A DNA stretch of 64,000 nucleotides from Kushneria phosphatilytica (GCF_008247605.1 NZ_CP043420.1:744001-808000); one strand, 5' to 3'. Positions 25,957-39,013 are shown, counted from the first letter of the stretch. A program made the numbers and translations. Notes: generated by a model from the letters alone, not told the origin.

Positions 25957-27285
25957 TCAGGCACCGGCACTGCGTACCAGTACCGCATAGAAGAAACCAT
26001 CATGGCCATTGATCTGTGGCAACAACTGGCGACCCGGTCCCGCAGGCCGACCCCAGTCGGCCTCGATCGTTATGGTGCGGGCATCCGGCGTACGGGCCAG
26101 AAAGGCCTCGATGCGCTGCTGATTCTCTTCCGGCATCACCGAACAGGTGGCATAAACCAGTCGCCCACCGGGAGCGAGCGTTGGCCACAAGGCATCGAGC
26201 AGCCGATCCTGCAGCTCTGCCAGAGTGGCAATGTCGCTATCACGGCGTAATCGTTTGATATCCGGATGACGACGGATGACCCCGGTGCCGGAACAGGGCG
26301 CATCCAGCAGAATCGCCTCGAACGGGGTGCCGTCCCACCACTGGCGTGAGGTAGCGTCGGCATGACAGATAGTGGCTGTCAGGCCGAGTCGGCCCAGGGT
26401 GCTCTCTACCCGGCTCAGTCGCTCGGCCTCGCTGTCCAGCGCGGTCAGTGCCAGATCGGAACGCTGTTCGAGCAGATGAGCGGTCTTGCCACCCGGTGCG
26501 CAGCAGGCATCAAGTACCCGAGCGCCTTTGGAGAGATCGGTCGTCAACAGGGGGGCTGCGAGCTGAGCTGCTTCGTCCTGTACACTGAGTTCGCCTTCGG
26601 CAAAGCCGGGCAGTTGCTCCACATCACAGGCCTGAGCCAGGGTGATTCCCTCGCTGGCATAATGACAGGGGGTAGCCTCGATGCCATTGGCTTCAAGGCG
26701 TTCGAGACAGGTCGCGCGATCAATACGCCGGGTATTGACGCGAAGCGTCATCGGGCCCGGTACATTGTTGGCGGCAGCAATGGTTTCCCACTCCTGTGGC
26801 CAGGCGCGACGGAGCCGATCGAGCAGCCATTGGGGATGAGACCAGTACGCTTCGGGACGTTTTTCGACACGTGCCAATAGGGTGTCCCGCTCCCGATCGG
26901 CGCGACGCAGACAACCGTTGAGTACTCGAGTCGCCCACGCCTTGTTGAGACTGCGAGCGGCCCCGGCGGTCTCACCCACCGCGGCATGTGTAGGAACGCG
27001 CATTTCATAGAGCTGATACAGGCCGATCAGCAGCAGTGCCTGAATATCAAGATCACGATGACGCAGCGGACTGCGCAACAGTTCGCTGGCCAGCGCTTCC
27101 AGCCGAGGCAATTGACGACAGACACCGAAGCACAGGGCGCGCATCAGCCCCCGGTCGCGTTCGCCTACCGCAGAGGTGTCGAGTCCGGCCAGTGAGCCCT
27201 GGCAGGAAAGTACCGGGACCAGGGCCCGGGCGGCGGCGGCGCGGACATTGACGGTGGTAGCACGTGAGCGGGATGCGGAGGTCAT
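25957..27285 (-). CDS. rsmB: 16S rRNA m5C967 methyltransferase
   Basis: 442-residue SAM enzyme. N-terminal NusB-like RNA-binding domain (residues 10-140), then the methyltransferase with LDACCAPGGKTAHLLE, LLDAPCSGTGVIRRHPDIK and the nucleophile cysteine in VYATCSVMPEEN. Its ATG overlaps the fmt stop (ATGA). Order def-fmt-rsmB is the conserved gammaproteobacterial one. Confidence 0.96.
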   Translation of the reverse strand: MTSASRSRATTVNVRAAAARALVPVLSCQGSLAGLDTSAVGERDRGLMRALCFGVCRQLPRLEALASELLRSPLRHRDLDIQALLLIGLYQLYEMRVPTHAAVGETAGAARSLNKAWATRVLNGCLRRADRERDTLLARVEKRPEAYWSHPQWLLDRLRRAWPQEWETIAAANNVPGPMTLRVNTRRIDRATCLERLEANGIEATPCHYASEGITLAQACDVEQLPGFAEGELSVQDEAAQLAAPLLTTDLSKGARVLDACCAPGGKTAHLLEQRSDLALTALDSEAERLSRVESTLGRLGLTATICHADATSRQWWDGTPFEAILLDAPCSGTGVIRRHPDIKRLRRDSDIATLAELQDRLLDALWPTLAPGGRLVYATCSVMPEENQQRIEAFLARTPDARTITIEADWGRPAGPGRQLLPQINGHDGFFYAVLVRSAGA

Positions 27286-28247
27286 GAGGTTGATCCCAGG
27301 CGCATGCCGGCACCGTGCAGATGACGACGGTTATGCATCAGCTGCTCGATCGGCATGGGCTTGCCACCGGGTAGCTGGGCAATTCTGACTCTTAATACGC
27401 CATGACCGCAGGCGATGCGCATCGCATCGGTTGGCCCGGCCAGTAGTGTGCCGGGAGCAGTGGCGCTATCGGTCGCAGTACGGGGTTCGGCTACGGCTTC
27501 CCAGATACGCAGACGTTCCTCGCCCAGCCTGGTCCAGGCAACAGGCACCGGGTTGAAGGCCCGTACCCGGGCGGCGAGCACTTCAGCAGGCAGGCTGAAA
27601 TCCAGTTCCGCTTCTGCCTTGCTGATCTTGGCTGCATAGGTGACCCCCTCGCTCGGCTGCGGAGTGGCCACAAGGTTGCCATCGGCCAGGCGGTCGAGTC
27701 CCTCGACCAACAGCTCGCAACCGAGTTCGGCCAGGCGGTCGTGCAGTGCAGCGGCCGTGGTGTGCTCATCGAGAGGCGTTTCTCGTACCAGTAACATGTC
27801 ACCGGTATCGAGTCCTTCGTCCATGGCCATCAGGGTGACGCCACTGCGTTCATCGCGTGCCTCTATGGCACGCTGAATGGGAGCCGCTCCACGCCAGCGC
27901 GGCAGCAGTGAGGCATGGACATTGACTGCACCCAGCTTCGGGATATCGAGCACGGCCCGGGGCAGAATCAGTCCATAGGCGACAACCACCAACAGATCAA
28001 TGTTGGCCTCGATCAGCGGTGCCCGTTCGGCTTCGCTCTTCAGCCTTTCAGGCTGGTGAAGCGGCAGGTCGTGTTCCAGTGCCAGCGACTTGACCGGGGA
28101 AGGCGTCAGTTGCCGCCCCCGACCGGACGGCCGGTCCGGCTGCGTAAGAACAAGCACCACCTCGTGGCGGCTGCCGAGCAGGGCGTTCAGATGGCCGGCA
28201 GCAAATTCGGGCGTGCCGGCAAAGGCGACGCGAAGACTTCGGGACAT
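27282..28247 (-). CDS. fmt: Methionyl-tRNA formyltransferase
   Basis: 321-residue enzyme that formylates Met-tRNAfMet with 10-formyl-THF. AFAGTPEFAAGHL at the N-terminus, the HASLLPRWRGAAPIQRAI active-site region, and DEGLDTGDML. C-terminal OB-like tRNA-binding domain. Operon with def (76 bp upstream) and rsmB (overlap). Confidence 0.96.
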   Translation of the reverse strand: MSRSLRVAFAGTPEFAAGHLNALLGSRHEVVLVLTQPDRPSGRGRQLTPSPVKSLALEHDLPLHQPERLKSEAERAPLIEANIDLLVVVAYGLILPRAVLDIPKLGAVNVHASLLPRWRGAAPIQRAIEARDERSGVTLMAMDEGLDTGDMLLVRETPLDEHTTAAALHDRLAELGCELLVEGLDRLADGNLVATPQPSEGVTYAAKISKAEAELDFSLPAEVLAARVRAFNPVPVAWTRLGEERLRIWEAVAEPRTATDSATAPGTLLAGPTDAMRIACGHGVLRVRIAQLPGGKPMPIEQLMHNRRHLHGAGMRLGSTS

Positions 28248-28323
28248 GGAAAAATCCGGATCGAGGAGCCCGGTACCGGAGTAGCGGGCCTGTCATTAGC
28301 AGGGCGGCGCCTGACGTTACCCT

Positions 28324-28830
28324 TCAGGTCATGGCTCGATGACGTTTTTGCATCTTCTTCTTGACCCGCTCACGTTTGAGGGGCGAGAGGTAGTCGACAA
28401 ACAATACGCCATCGAGATGATCGCATTCATGCTGAATGCAGTGCGCCAGCAGGCCGTCGGCGTCGGTCTCCCAGGGCTGGCCGTTACGGTCAAGCGCCCT
28501 GAGGCGAACCCGCAGGGCGCGGGGGACCTCGGCATAATAGTCGGGAATCGACAGACACCCCTCCTGCAGTGGGGCGCGTTCATCGTCCAGCGCCTCCCAT
28601 TCGGGATTGATCAGGACCATGGGCTGGTTCTTCTGCTCGCTGACGTCCATGACGACGATACGACGGTGTACATCCACCTGGGTGGCAGCCAGGCCGATGC
28701 CCGGTGCGTCGTACATGGTCTCGAACATGTCATCGACCAGTCGGCGTACTTCATCATCGACCTGCTCGACGGGGGCCGCCCGGGTGCGCAGGCGCTCATC
28801 GGGGTATTCGAGAATGTCCAGTAGGGCCAT
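28324..28830 (-). CDS. def: Peptide deformylase
   Basis: 168-residue metalloenzyme removing the formyl group from nascent proteins. Three motifs are present: [17 protein letters not shown] and [11 protein letters not shown] with the metal ligands C and two H. First gene of the def-fmt-rsmB operon, divergent from the LysM gene. Confidence 0.97.
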   Translation of the reverse strand: MALLDILEYPDERLRTRAAPVEQVDDEVRRLVDDMFETMYDAPGIGLAATQVDVHRRIVVMDVSEQKNQPMVLINPEWEALDDERAPLQEGCLSIPDYYAEVPRALRVRLRALDRNGQPWETDADGLLAHCIQHECDHLDGVLFVDYLSPLKRERVKKKMQKRHRAMT

Positions 28831-29018
28831 GAAATAGTCTTCCGGTATCGGGATTGCGGCATGACCGGCGTAACCGGCATCAAGTGATTGCCCGGTGCTG
28901 CCGTAAATCAGTCAGGAAGCAGATGGCATGAAGTGAGTACATCATGCCGTGCCTATGAACCTTATTGTAGTGCGCACGACCGGCCAACGGAACCGGCACG
29001 GCGTAGAGAGGAGCGTCA

Positions 29019-30011
29019 ATGCCGCGGGTGGCAGGCAGGAGATGGATGGGTGCCTTGCTGGGATTGTGGCTGTTGCAGGGTCCAGGCCTGGCAGCAGGCG
29101 ATGAAACCTATACCGTACAGCCAGGCGATACGCTATGGGATATCACCGAGCGTCTCGAAGTGCCGCCCTGGGCATGGTCGAGTGGTGACGCCTCGGAGCC
29201 GATGCCGCTGCGTAGCGGTGATCGGGTGTATCGCACGACGAACGGCATCCGTGTAGAGCGCTCGGAGGCTCCTGTAGTACGGCTATCGCCCCGTCTCAGG
29301 CAATTGGCACCACGTGAGATAGTGGCCCCGATACCAATGGCATCGATTCGGGTCTGGCTGACCGGGCATCGTATCGTGGAACAGTGCTGTGATGCGCTCC
29401 CTCGAGTGGTCAGTGGAGAAGAGGGGCAACTGGTCAGTGCTGCCGGGCAACGCATCCTGGTGCGTGGCGTGACAGGCCCGCGAGGCCGGTATTACGGGAT
29501 CTATGCGCCGGGTCGCGCAATTCGTGATGAGCAAGGACAGGTATTGGGGTATTCGCTGGCGCTCTCGGGAGAGGCCCGGCTGGATCGTGTGGGCTCTCCG
29601 CTTTCGGTACTGACCCTGACGCAAGGCCGTCGGGAAATCACTGCCGGTGATCTGCTGCTTCCTCGCGAGGCCCGCATTCCGCCTGAAAACCTGCAACCGC
29701 ATCCACTCCCTGCGGGTGTCTCGGGTCATATCGTAGCGGACCCGGCAACTGGCCGTGTGATCGCCGCGCACGATGTCATCACCATCGATCTGGGAAAACA
29801 AGATGGTGTGATACCCGGTACAGTGCTGGGTATTTATCGCACCGATCCTGAGGTGCGTGATCCGCTTGACCATCAGCGACTTGCATTACCCTCACGCCAG
29901 ATAGGCCTGGCTCTGGTCTTTCGCAGTTATCAGCATGCTGGCTATGCGCTGGTCATGCATATCGATGAGCCGCTCTCACCAGGTGATCGGCTGGCAGCAC
30001 CGCAGACATGA
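29019..30011 (+). CDS. LysM-domain exported protein, upstream of dprA
   Basis: 330 residues. Signal peptide (residues 1-27; RRWMGALLGLWLLQGPGLAAG), then one LysM domain with YTVQPGDTLWDITERLEV that binds peptidoglycan. The remaining 250 residues contain a region like GHIVADPATGRVIAAHDVITIDLGKQDGVIPGTVLGIYR, seen in proteins encoded at this place in relatives. Function unknown; probably periplasmic and wall-bound. It overlaps dprA by four bases (ATGA). Confidence 0.85.
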   Translation: MPRVAGRRWMGALLGLWLLQGPGLAAGDETYTVQPGDTLWDITERLEVPPWAWSSGDASEPMPLRSGDRVYRTTNGIRVERSEAPVVRLSPRLRQLAPREIVAPIPMASIRVWLTGHRIVEQCCDALPRVVSGEEGQLVSAAGQRILVRGVTGPRGRYYGIYAPGRAIRDEQGQVLGYSLALSGEARLDRVGSPLSVLTLTQGRREITAGDLLLPREARIPPENLQPHPLPAGVSGHIVADPATGRVIAAHDVITIDLGKQDGVIPGTVLGIYRTDPEVRDPLDHQRLALPSRQIGLALVFRSYQHAGYALVMHIDEPLSPGDRLAAPQT

Positions 30012-31120
30012 CTGGTGAATCAATGACCTCGCGCCACTGGCTGGCACTGTCACTGTTACCGAAGCTGGGAGCTCGTCGGCTGGCGCAAATACGCCAACAG
30101 CAGCCGAGCTGGCCGGAAGGTTGGCTGGCGGCCTTGCCGGGTGAAGCCCGCCATCAGTTGATGGTCTGGCTGCATGATCCGCAGCGTAGTCCTCTCAACG
30201 AAGATATCGAACGCGCGATGGCCTGGCTTGAAGGCGGTTCGGGGCGACACCTTTTGACCCCGAGTCATCCTGCCTGGCCCGGACTGCTCGACGAATTGCC
30301 GGATCCGCCACCCGTGCTCTGGGGGTGGGGGGATTTGGCGGCATTGACGCCGCCGGCACTGGCCATGGTGGGAACGCGTCGTCCAACCCGTGAGGGGCGG
30401 GACAATGCACTGGGATTCAGCCGTGCTCTTGCGGAGTATGGGTTCACCATCGTGAGTGGCATGGCACTGGGTATCGATGGTCGCGCTCACGAAGCAGCGC
30501 TTGATGCTGGTGGATGGACGATCGCAGTGCTGGGGTGCGGTGTTGATGTGCTTTATCCGCGTACTCATCGACGTTTGCGCCAAAGGCTGCTTGAAAATGG
30601 CGGTTTACTGCTCTCGGAACACTTGCCGGGGACTGCGGCGCGAGCACCGTTCTTTCCCCGGCGCAATCGCATTATTACCGGCCTCTCGCTGGGAGTGTTG
30701 GTGGTCGAGGCGGCACGGCGAAGTGGTTCTCTGGTCAGTGCCCGCCTGGCCATGGAGCAGAATCGCGAAGTGTTTGCCCTGCCCGGTTCATTGCATAACC
30801 CACAGGCCAGTGGCTGCCTCTGGCTGATTCAGGAGGGGGCTCGGTTGGTAACCTGTCGGGACGAGCTGCTCTCCGAACTACCGGAATCAGGAAGAGTGGA
30901 AGGCGTCACACATCCGGCACCGATGGCGCCGATAAACGTCACGTGCCCTGACGATCCGCTCTGGACGCACCTGTCGAATGTACCCTGTCCTCTCGATCAA
31001 CTGGTCGAACTCAGTGGTGTGGCTGTCAGTGATTGTCAGCAGCGCTTGTTGATGCTTGAACTGGAAGGCTGGGCGGCTCAGGCCCCCGGCGGTTGGGTGC
31101 GACGAAACACCACCGCGTAA
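30008..31120 (+). CDS. dprA: DNA processing protein DprA
   Basis: 370 residues; loads RecA on single-stranded DNA during transformation and is also widespread in non-competent bacteria. Rossmann-like core with GMALGIDGRAHEAALDAGG and VLGCGVDVLYPRTHRRL; C-terminal winged-helix DML1-like domain (LSNVPCPLDQLVELSGV). ATG 30008 overlaps the LysM stop; ATG 30023 is an alternative. Confidence 0.94.
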   Translation: MTGESMTSRHWLALSLLPKLGARRLAQIRQQQPSWPEGWLAALPGEARHQLMVWLHDPQRSPLNEDIERAMAWLEGGSGRHLLTPSHPAWPGLLDELPDPPPVLWGWGDLAALTPPALAMVGTRRPTREGRDNALGFSRALAEYGFTIVSGMALGIDGRAHEAALDAGGWTIAVLGCGVDVLYPRTHRRLRQRLLENGGLLLSEHLPGTAARAPFFPRRNRIITGLSLGVLVVEAARRSGSLVSARLAMEQNREVFALPGSLHNPQASGCLWLIQEGARLVTCRDELLSELPESGRVEGVTHPAPMAPINVTCPDDPLWTHLSNVPCPLDQLVELSGVAVSDCQQRLLMLELEGWAAQAPGGWVRRNTTA

Positions 31121-31210
31121 AACCCACCGCGCCGGTCTGGAATGGTAGAGGCGCTACCATGCGAGCGTTACACTTGGTGCATCCGGTAACGACTGCAAAA
31201 GAATTCTCTG

Positions 31211-33593
<2,383 letters not shown>

Positions 33594-33600
33594 CGGAGAT

Positions 33601-34407
33601 TCAGCTGCTCCCGGGGCGCTGACAGTTCGGTCGGATGCCGGCTTCATGTGCCTGTGTGGCGATCTGTTTCGCTTCGCCCATATGACTTTCGAGCGCCTGA
33701 ATGCGTTGACCATTGCTCGGATGGGTGGAAGCCCAGGCAGGGGGCGCGTTACCGTCTGAAGCACGGGACATGTTCTGCCATAGCTGCAGGCTGGCTTCGG
33801 GATTGAAACCGGCGCGGGCCATCAGCTGTAATCCCAGTAGATCAGCCTCGCTCTCCTGCTTGCGTGAATAGGGCAACAGGATGCCGTACTGCGCGCCTGC
33901 TCCCAACAGGGTTGCGAGCTGTTCTCCACCGCTACCGGTGACGGCCTGGATGACGCCCAGCCCCGATTGAGTCAAAGCCTGGGTGGAAGTACGTTCATTG
34001 GCATGATCGGCCAGTACGTGGCTCATTTCATGCCCAACCACTGTGGCCAGCTGATCCTGGTTATCGGCGACTTTCAGCATCCCGCTGTTGATGACGACAT
34101 AACCGCCCGGCAGGGCAAAGGCATTGGGGGTCTCATCATGAAATACGCCGACCTGCCAGTTGTCCGGTCCCTTGCCTGCTGGCAACTGATCGATGATGGC
34201 ATTGGCCACACAGCTGGCGTAATCGGCGACGGCACCCGTTTCCCGTTCGTGGCTTTCGGCATACTGCCGATAGGCCTCGGCGCCCTGTTGCTGGAGCTGA
34301 CTATCGTCGAACAGGGCCAGCTGGGAGCGCCCCAGTGGTGAGGTGGTACAGGCGCCCAGACTCAGGGGTAGCAGCATGCTCAGCACGACGGCAGCACGAC
34401 GAAACAT
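33601..34407 (-). CDS. M48-family metalloprotease lipoprotein (LoiP/YcaL-like)
   Basis: 268 residues. Lipoprotein signal peptide ending LSLGAC with the lipidated cysteine near residue 19; zinc motif HEMSH in VVGHEMSHVLADH, later EADLLGLQLMARAG with the third ligand. Envelope protease probably degrading misfolded outer-membrane or periplasmic proteins. It is a single gene, divergent from the DUF815 ATPase. Confidence 0.9.
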   Translation of the reverse strand: MFRRAAVVLSMLLPLSLGACTTSPLGRSQLALFDDSQLQQQGAEAYRQYAESHERETGAVADYASCVANAIIDQLPAGKGPDNWQVGVFHDETPNAFALPGGYVVINSGMLKVADNQDQLATVVGHEMSHVLADHANERTSTQALTQSGLGVIQAVTGSGGEQLATLLGAGAQYGILLPYSRKQESEADLLGLQLMARAGFNPEASLQLWQNMSRASDGNAPPAWASTHPSNGQRIQALESHMGEAKQIATQAHEAGIRPNCQRPGSS

Positions 34408-34508
34408 GATAGGCGAAACTCCTTATCTGCAAGTAGTGGGGGCTTCCCCCCTCGAAACTGTCATGAATGATGCCATCGAAAAGGGTGGCACGGGGATATT
34501 CAAAACAC

Positions 34509-35366
34509 ATGGATGACAAGCTGAACGAACGACTCGCTCGGTTGCTGGAGCGGCTGGAGCCCTTGTTGCCGCCGGAAAGCGTCGCGATTGATTGGCACTC
34601 TGATGTGGCTGCCTTGTGGGAGCGTCACGCACTTGGCGGTCGGCTGGTTCCGGTGGTGCCCCGTGATGCCCTGCATTTGTCAGCGCTGGTTGGCATTGAT
34701 CGACAGAAACAGGCGTTGGTCGACAATACGCGAGCCTTTCTCGCAGGTCGACCCGCCAACCATGCGTTGCTCTGGGGGGCTCGCGGTACCGGCAAGTCGT
34801 CGATGATTCGCGCCTTGATCAACGATCTGGCGGCCGAGGGATTGCGACTGATTCAGGTGGATCGGCACGATCTGGCAAGTCTTCCGACGCTGGTCAATCG
34901 GTTGCGCGATAGCGATTATCGTTTTGTGGTCTATTGTGATGATCTCTCCTTCGAGAGCAACGATGATGCGTACAAGGCGCTCAAGAGTGTGCTGGATGGT
35001 GCACTCACCGGTCCGCCGGATAATGTGCTCCTATATGCCACGTCCAATCGTCGGCATCTGATGCCGGAGTCCAGCGCTGATAACCAGCAGACGCATATCG
35101 AGAATGGCGAGCTGCATCATGGCGATGCAGTAGAGGAGAAAATCTCGCTCTCTGATCGTTTCGGGCTGTGGCTATCCTTCTATCCCTTCAATCAGGAGAC
35201 CTATCTCGAAGCTTGCGCCTGGTGGGTCGGGGAACTGGGAGGCACCTTCGATGAAGACGCTCGAGAGGCGGCCAACCGGCATGCCATTGCACGAGGGGTA
35301 CGCAGTGGCCGTGCGGCGTGGCAGTTCGCGGCCGGCTGGGTCGGCCGTGCGCACACGACGAGCTGA
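34509..35366 (+). CDS. DUF815 family ATPase
   Basis: 285-residue AAA-type ATPase with Walker A LWGARGTGKSSMI and Walker B FVVYCDDLSFE, plus LLYATSNRRHLMPE (sensor). DUF815 proteins are widespread, without a firmly known role. ATG at 34509 gives the family N-terminus; an upstream in-frame ATG at 34467 overlaps a region with no conserved sequence. Gap 35367-35559 to der holds a palindrome but no clear terminator. Confidence 0.87.
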   Translation: MDDKLNERLARLLERLEPLLPPESVAIDWHSDVAALWERHALGGRLVPVVPRDALHLSALVGIDRQKQALVDNTRAFLAGRPANHALLWGARGTGKSSMIRALINDLAAEGLRLIQVDRHDLASLPTLVNRLRDSDYRFVVYCDDLSFESNDDAYKALKSVLDGALTGPPDNVLLYATSNRRHLMPESSADNQQTHIENGELHHGDAVEEKISLSDRFGLWLSFYPFNQETYLEACAWWVGELGGTFDEDAREAANRHAIARGVRSGRAAWQFAAGWVGRAHTTS

Positions 35367-35559
35367 GACGCTTTGGCGCCTCGCTTTCAGTGGCGCCCTG
35401 ATGGCTCGGCCAGCCATGCCATTGAAAAGCGACCGGCAAGCAGCCAGTGCGTAAGGGTCATACTGCTGGCAGGGGATAAACGAGCAGCCACGAGCCGGTG
35501 TAACTCCGGCTCGATCGATGCAGAAGGCTGTTAAATGGGCGGGTGAGCTGCGTCAGGCG

Positions 35560-36966
35560 TCAGCGGCGATTGCGACGCGCCTCACGGGTACGCGATAGCT
35601 GGCGGCCACGCGCTCGCTCACGGTCACTGGCATCCGGGTTGCTGTCGTAGGGGTTGCGCCCCGAGCGGAACTCGAAGCGCATTGGTGTACCACGAATCTT
35701 CAGCACTCGACGAAAGGTATTGGTCAGATAGCGCTTGTAGGCTTCCGGCAGGGCATCGGTCTGATTGCCGTGCACCACGATCAGGGGTGGGTTGGCGCCC
35801 CCCTGATGTGCCATGCGCAGTTTGATACGACGCCCATTGACCAGGGGCGGCTGATGTTCACTGACGGCATCATGCAGCAGAGTGGTCAGACGGTTGGTTG
35901 ACCAGCGGGTGGTCGCCGAGGCAAAGGCACGCTCGATCGAAGGGTAGAGATCCCCCACCGCGGTACCATGTAGCGCCGATATGAAGTGTAGATCGGCGTA
36001 ATCGGCAAAGCCGAGCCGGCGCTTGAGTTCACTGCGCATCTTCTCCTTCACATCCGCTTCCAGTCCGTCCCACTTGTTGACTGCCAGAACCAGTGCCCGA
36101 CCACTGGAGAGGACAAAATCGAGCAGGTGCAGATCCTGTTCAACCAGTCCGGTGCGGGCATCGAGCACCATGACCGCAACATGGCACTCCTTGATCGCTT
36201 CCAGCGTCTTGATGATGGAGAATTTTTCAGCCGTCAGGCTGACATTCTTGCGCCGCCGTACCCCGGCCGTATCGATCAGCACATAGGGACGCCCCCGACG
36301 CTCGAAGGGAATTTCGATGGCATCCCGGGTGGTCCCGGCTTCGTCATAGACCACCACACGTTCTTCGCCGAGCAGGCGGTTGACCAGGGTAGATTTGCCG
36401 ACATTGGGCCGGCCGACGATACCGATGCGGATGCCATCTTCGAGCAACTCCGGGTGTGCTTCCTCATCACCGATCTCGGGAAAGGGTTCAAGCACGTGCT
36501 CGATCAGAGTCGTCACATTGCGTCCGTGGGCTGCGGCAATGGGGTGTGGATCGCCCAGGCCCAGCGACCAGAATTCGGCGCCAGCTACCTCTTCCTGCAT
36601 GCCATCGGCCTTGTTGACGACCAGCCAGGTTTTTTTCTGATTGACGCGCAGATGGTTGGCAATCGCTTCGTCATCCGGCATCAACCCGGCTCGGGCATCG
36701 ACCATGAACAGGACGATATCGGCTTCATCAATCGCCAGCAGTGACTGATCGGCCATGACGGCTTCGATGCCTTCATCCTCGCCGCCAATACCGCCGGTAT
36801 CGATAACCGTATAGGACTTGCCGCCCAGTACGCCATTACCGTACTGCCGATCGCGGGTCAGGCCGGGATAGTCGGCGACAATGGCATCACGCGACCGTGT
36901 GAGACGGTTGAACAGCGTGGATTTGCCGACATTGGGTCGGCCGACAAGAGCGATAACGGGATTCAT
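35560..36966 (-). CDS. der: Ribosome-assembly GTPase Der (EngA)
   Basis: 468 residues with two tandem GTPase domains, each with [10 protein letters not shown] (near residues 8 and 185), G3 motifs DTGG and DTAG, and G4 NKADG and NKWDG; the C-terminal KH-like domain follows (from about 370). It acts in 50S subunit maturation. Start of a long leftward conserved block from queA down to der. Confidence 0.97.
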   Translation of the reverse strand: MNPVIALVGRPNVGKSTLFNRLTRSRDAIVADYPGLTRDRQYGNGVLGGKSYTVIDTGGIGGEDEGIEAVMADQSLLAIDEADIVLFMVDARAGLMPDDEAIANHLRVNQKKTWLVVNKADGMQEEVAGAEFWSLGLGDPHPIAAAHGRNVTTLIEHVLEPFPEIGDEEAHPELLEDGIRIGIVGRPNVGKSTLVNRLLGEERVVVYDEAGTTRDAIEIPFERRGRPYVLIDTAGVRRRKNVSLTAEKFSIIKTLEAIKECHVAVMVLDARTGLVEQDLHLLDFVLSSGRALVLAVNKWDGLEADVKEKMRSELKRRLGFADYADLHFISALHGTAVGDLYPSIERAFASATTRWSTNRLTTLLHDAVSEHQPPLVNGRRIKLRMAHQGGANPPLIVVHGNQTDALPEAYKRYLTNTFRRVLKIRGTPMRFEFRSGRNPYDSNPDASDRERARGRQLSRTREARRNRR

Positions 36967-37102
36967 GATGGTCCGACGGACAGTGGATCGGGAAAAAGCA
37001 ATGGCGCGCTGCCGTTACCGACAACGCGCCTTCATTGTAAACGAATCGGCGGGAGTCGCCGACCCTGTTGAGTGGTCCGGTGTAGAACGAACCACTCGAA
37101 GC

Positions 37103-38281
37103 TCAGTCGTTTTGGGCGGCGAGCTGCTTCAGGTCATAGGCAATCAGTTCACCATCATTGGTGAACACATAAAGATGATTGCCACTGGCCAGCGGCTGAA
37201 CGCTGATGCCGTCTCCTCCCGGATGTGACCGGCCGGCAATCTCACCGGTCTCGGCATCCAGCAGGTGGATATAGCCCTGATAGTCGCCCAGTGCCAGCTC
37301 ACCATTGATGAATACTGGTGCAGTCAGGTTACGACCGCTCAGTGCATCCTGCTTCCAGATGACCCGACCGGTATTGGCGTCCAGTGCGAGAATCTCGCTT
37401 TTGGCGTTAACGGTGAACAGGTGATCTCCCACCTGCACCGGCGTCAGATAGCTGGATTCGTCACGGCTCCAGAGGGTTTCGCCATTGCGTGCGTTGAGCG
37501 CCATGACACGGCCATTGTAGCTCGTGACGAAGAGCTGTCCCTGCTGGGTCAGCACCGGCTGACCGTCGAGATCGACCAGCTGCTCGACAGCGGTGCGGCC
37601 CTTCGGTACGGCGACGCGCATATCCCACAGCTGCTGACCGTTACGGTTGTCGAAAACGCCAAGACGACCGTTGGCGAAGCCGGCGAAAGTCACCGGCTCG
37701 ATGGTCCGTGGCGTACCCGTGCCGCGCAGGGTCAGTGCCGGCTGGCTCGAGGTGTAAAGCCACTGCTGCTCACCGGTAAAGCGATCCAGTGCGGTCAGGG
37801 CTCCATCAACACTCTGTACGACCACCAGCGAGCTGTTGAGCTGCGGTGGAGCCAGTACTTCACTGGAAACCGTGGTGCGCCAGGCTACATCGCCACTATC
37901 GCCATCGACAGCCATCACCTGGCCATTGCGCGTACCGAAGTAGAGCCGACCGGAATCGAAAGTCAGTCCGCTGGAAACCTTTGCATCAAGATCCTTTTCC
38001 CAGCGCACCTGACCGTTGTCGATATTGATCGCCTTGAGATGGCCTGCAGCACTGGCGGCATAGATGGTGTCACCAGAGATGGCCGGCGTGATCGGGTAGC
38101 GGGCACGGCTCAGTGAGCCGATGCCTTCCGACCACTGACCATTGAGTTCAGCGGTCGGGGTGAAATCGGTCAGCGGCTGGGGTGGATTCTCCTGAACATT
38201 GCCGGAACAGCCTGCCAACAGGGCCAATGCTGCTGCACAGGTGAGGGCCCGCAATGCCGGGCGCGAAGCAGAAACTGTCAT
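37103..38281 (-). CDS. bamB: Outer membrane protein assembly factor BamB
   Basis: 392-residue lipoprotein from ATG 38281, with signal LALLAGC. The rest is an eight-bladed beta-propeller of repeated W-x-LDA-type blades (for example GQVRWEKDLDAK, GETLWSRDESSY, GRVIWKQDALSG). Part of the BAM complex inserting outer-membrane proteins. Coupled to the yfgM-like gene by a four-base overlap; the longer upstream frame covers that gene and was rejected. Confidence 0.95.
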   Translation of the reverse strand: MTVSASRPALRALTCAAALALLAGCSGNVQENPPQPLTDFTPTAELNGQWSEGIGSLSRARYPITPAISGDTIYAASAAGHLKAINIDNGQVRWEKDLDAKVSSGLTFDSGRLYFGTRNGQVMAVDGDSGDVAWRTTVSSEVLAPPQLNSSLVVVQSVDGALTALDRFTGEQQWLYTSSQPALTLRGTGTPRTIEPVTFAGFANGRLGVFDNRNGQQLWDMRVAVPKGRTAVEQLVDLDGQPVLTQQGQLFVTSYNGRVMALNARNGETLWSRDESSYLTPVQVGDHLFTVNAKSEILALDANTGRVIWKQDALSGRNLTAPVFINGELALGDYQGYIHLLDAETGEIAGRSHPGGDGISVQPLASGNHLYVFTNDGELIAYDLKQLAAQND

Positions 38282-38955
38282 GAGGCCTCCGCAGGTGCCA
38301 GATCGTCGAGCTTGAGTTGAATACCGAAGGCCGGCTGATTGTTTTCCTGAGCCGTTTGCTGCGCCTGCTGCCATGCCTTGCGTGCATCGGCCGGACGATC
38401 GAGAGCCTTCAGAATATCGCCTCGTACATCCAGTGCGCGTGCCTCGAGAGCGCCGGAGATATCGCTTTTATCAAGCGTCGCCAGGGCCTGCTCCGGGCTG
38501 GACTGCGCCAGCTGGATGCGGGCCAGGTCCAGTTGGGCCAGCGAGCGAACGTAGCTGCGATCAGTGCGATCAATCAGGTTTTCAAGTGCCTGGGCCGCCT
38601 TGTCGAGGCTGTCATTCTCGACCAGCACCCGTGCCTCGATCAGTCCGGCCAGATCGGCATACAGGGTGCCACCGAAGTCACTCTTGAGCTGATTGGCCAG
38701 ATCCAGCGCACTGCTGCGCGTCTTGTCATCAAGCGACTGGGCACTGCTGACCAGTGTAATGAGCTGACTGTAGCGCAACGACGCTGCCTGCTGCCGGCTC
38801 TCCTGATGATTCTGCCACCACTGCCAGCCCAGTACGGCAATCGCAGCAATGATGATGCCGCCGAGGATGGGTTTGCCGTAATCACGCCACAGCTGTTTGG
38901 CGCGTTCGAGCTCCTGATCTTCGTCGTCTTCCAGATGATTCCTGATTTCCGCCAC
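38278..38955 (-). CDS. YfgM-family tetratricopeptide membrane protein
   Basis: 225 residues: cytoplasmic acidic N-terminus, one membrane helix (GKPILGGIIIAAIAVLGWQWW, about 28-48), then a periplasmic TPR region. E. coli YfgM (AncA) binds the SecYEG translocon and periplasmic chaperones. Located hisS-yfgM-bamB-der as in other gammaproteobacteria. Confidence 0.92.
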   Translation of the reverse strand: MAEIRNHLEDDEDQELERAKQLWRDYGKPILGGIIIAAIAVLGWQWWQNHQESRQQAASLRYSQLITLVSSAQSLDDKTRSSALDLANQLKSDFGGTLYADLAGLIEARVLVENDSLDKAAQALENLIDRTDRSYVRSLAQLDLARIQLAQSSPEQALATLDKSDISGALEARALDVRGDILKALDRPADARKAWQQAQQTAQENNQPAFGIQLKLDDLAPAEAS

Positions 38956-39013
38956 GGGCGGTCTCCTGTTCGACTCTCGGTCCTGTCACCTGACGCCCAT
39001 CGGGCGTCGGAGG

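Noticed and set aside
35491..35513. 8-bp palindrome between the DUF815 gene and der
   Set aside because: No T-run on either side; could be chance in GC-rich DNA.
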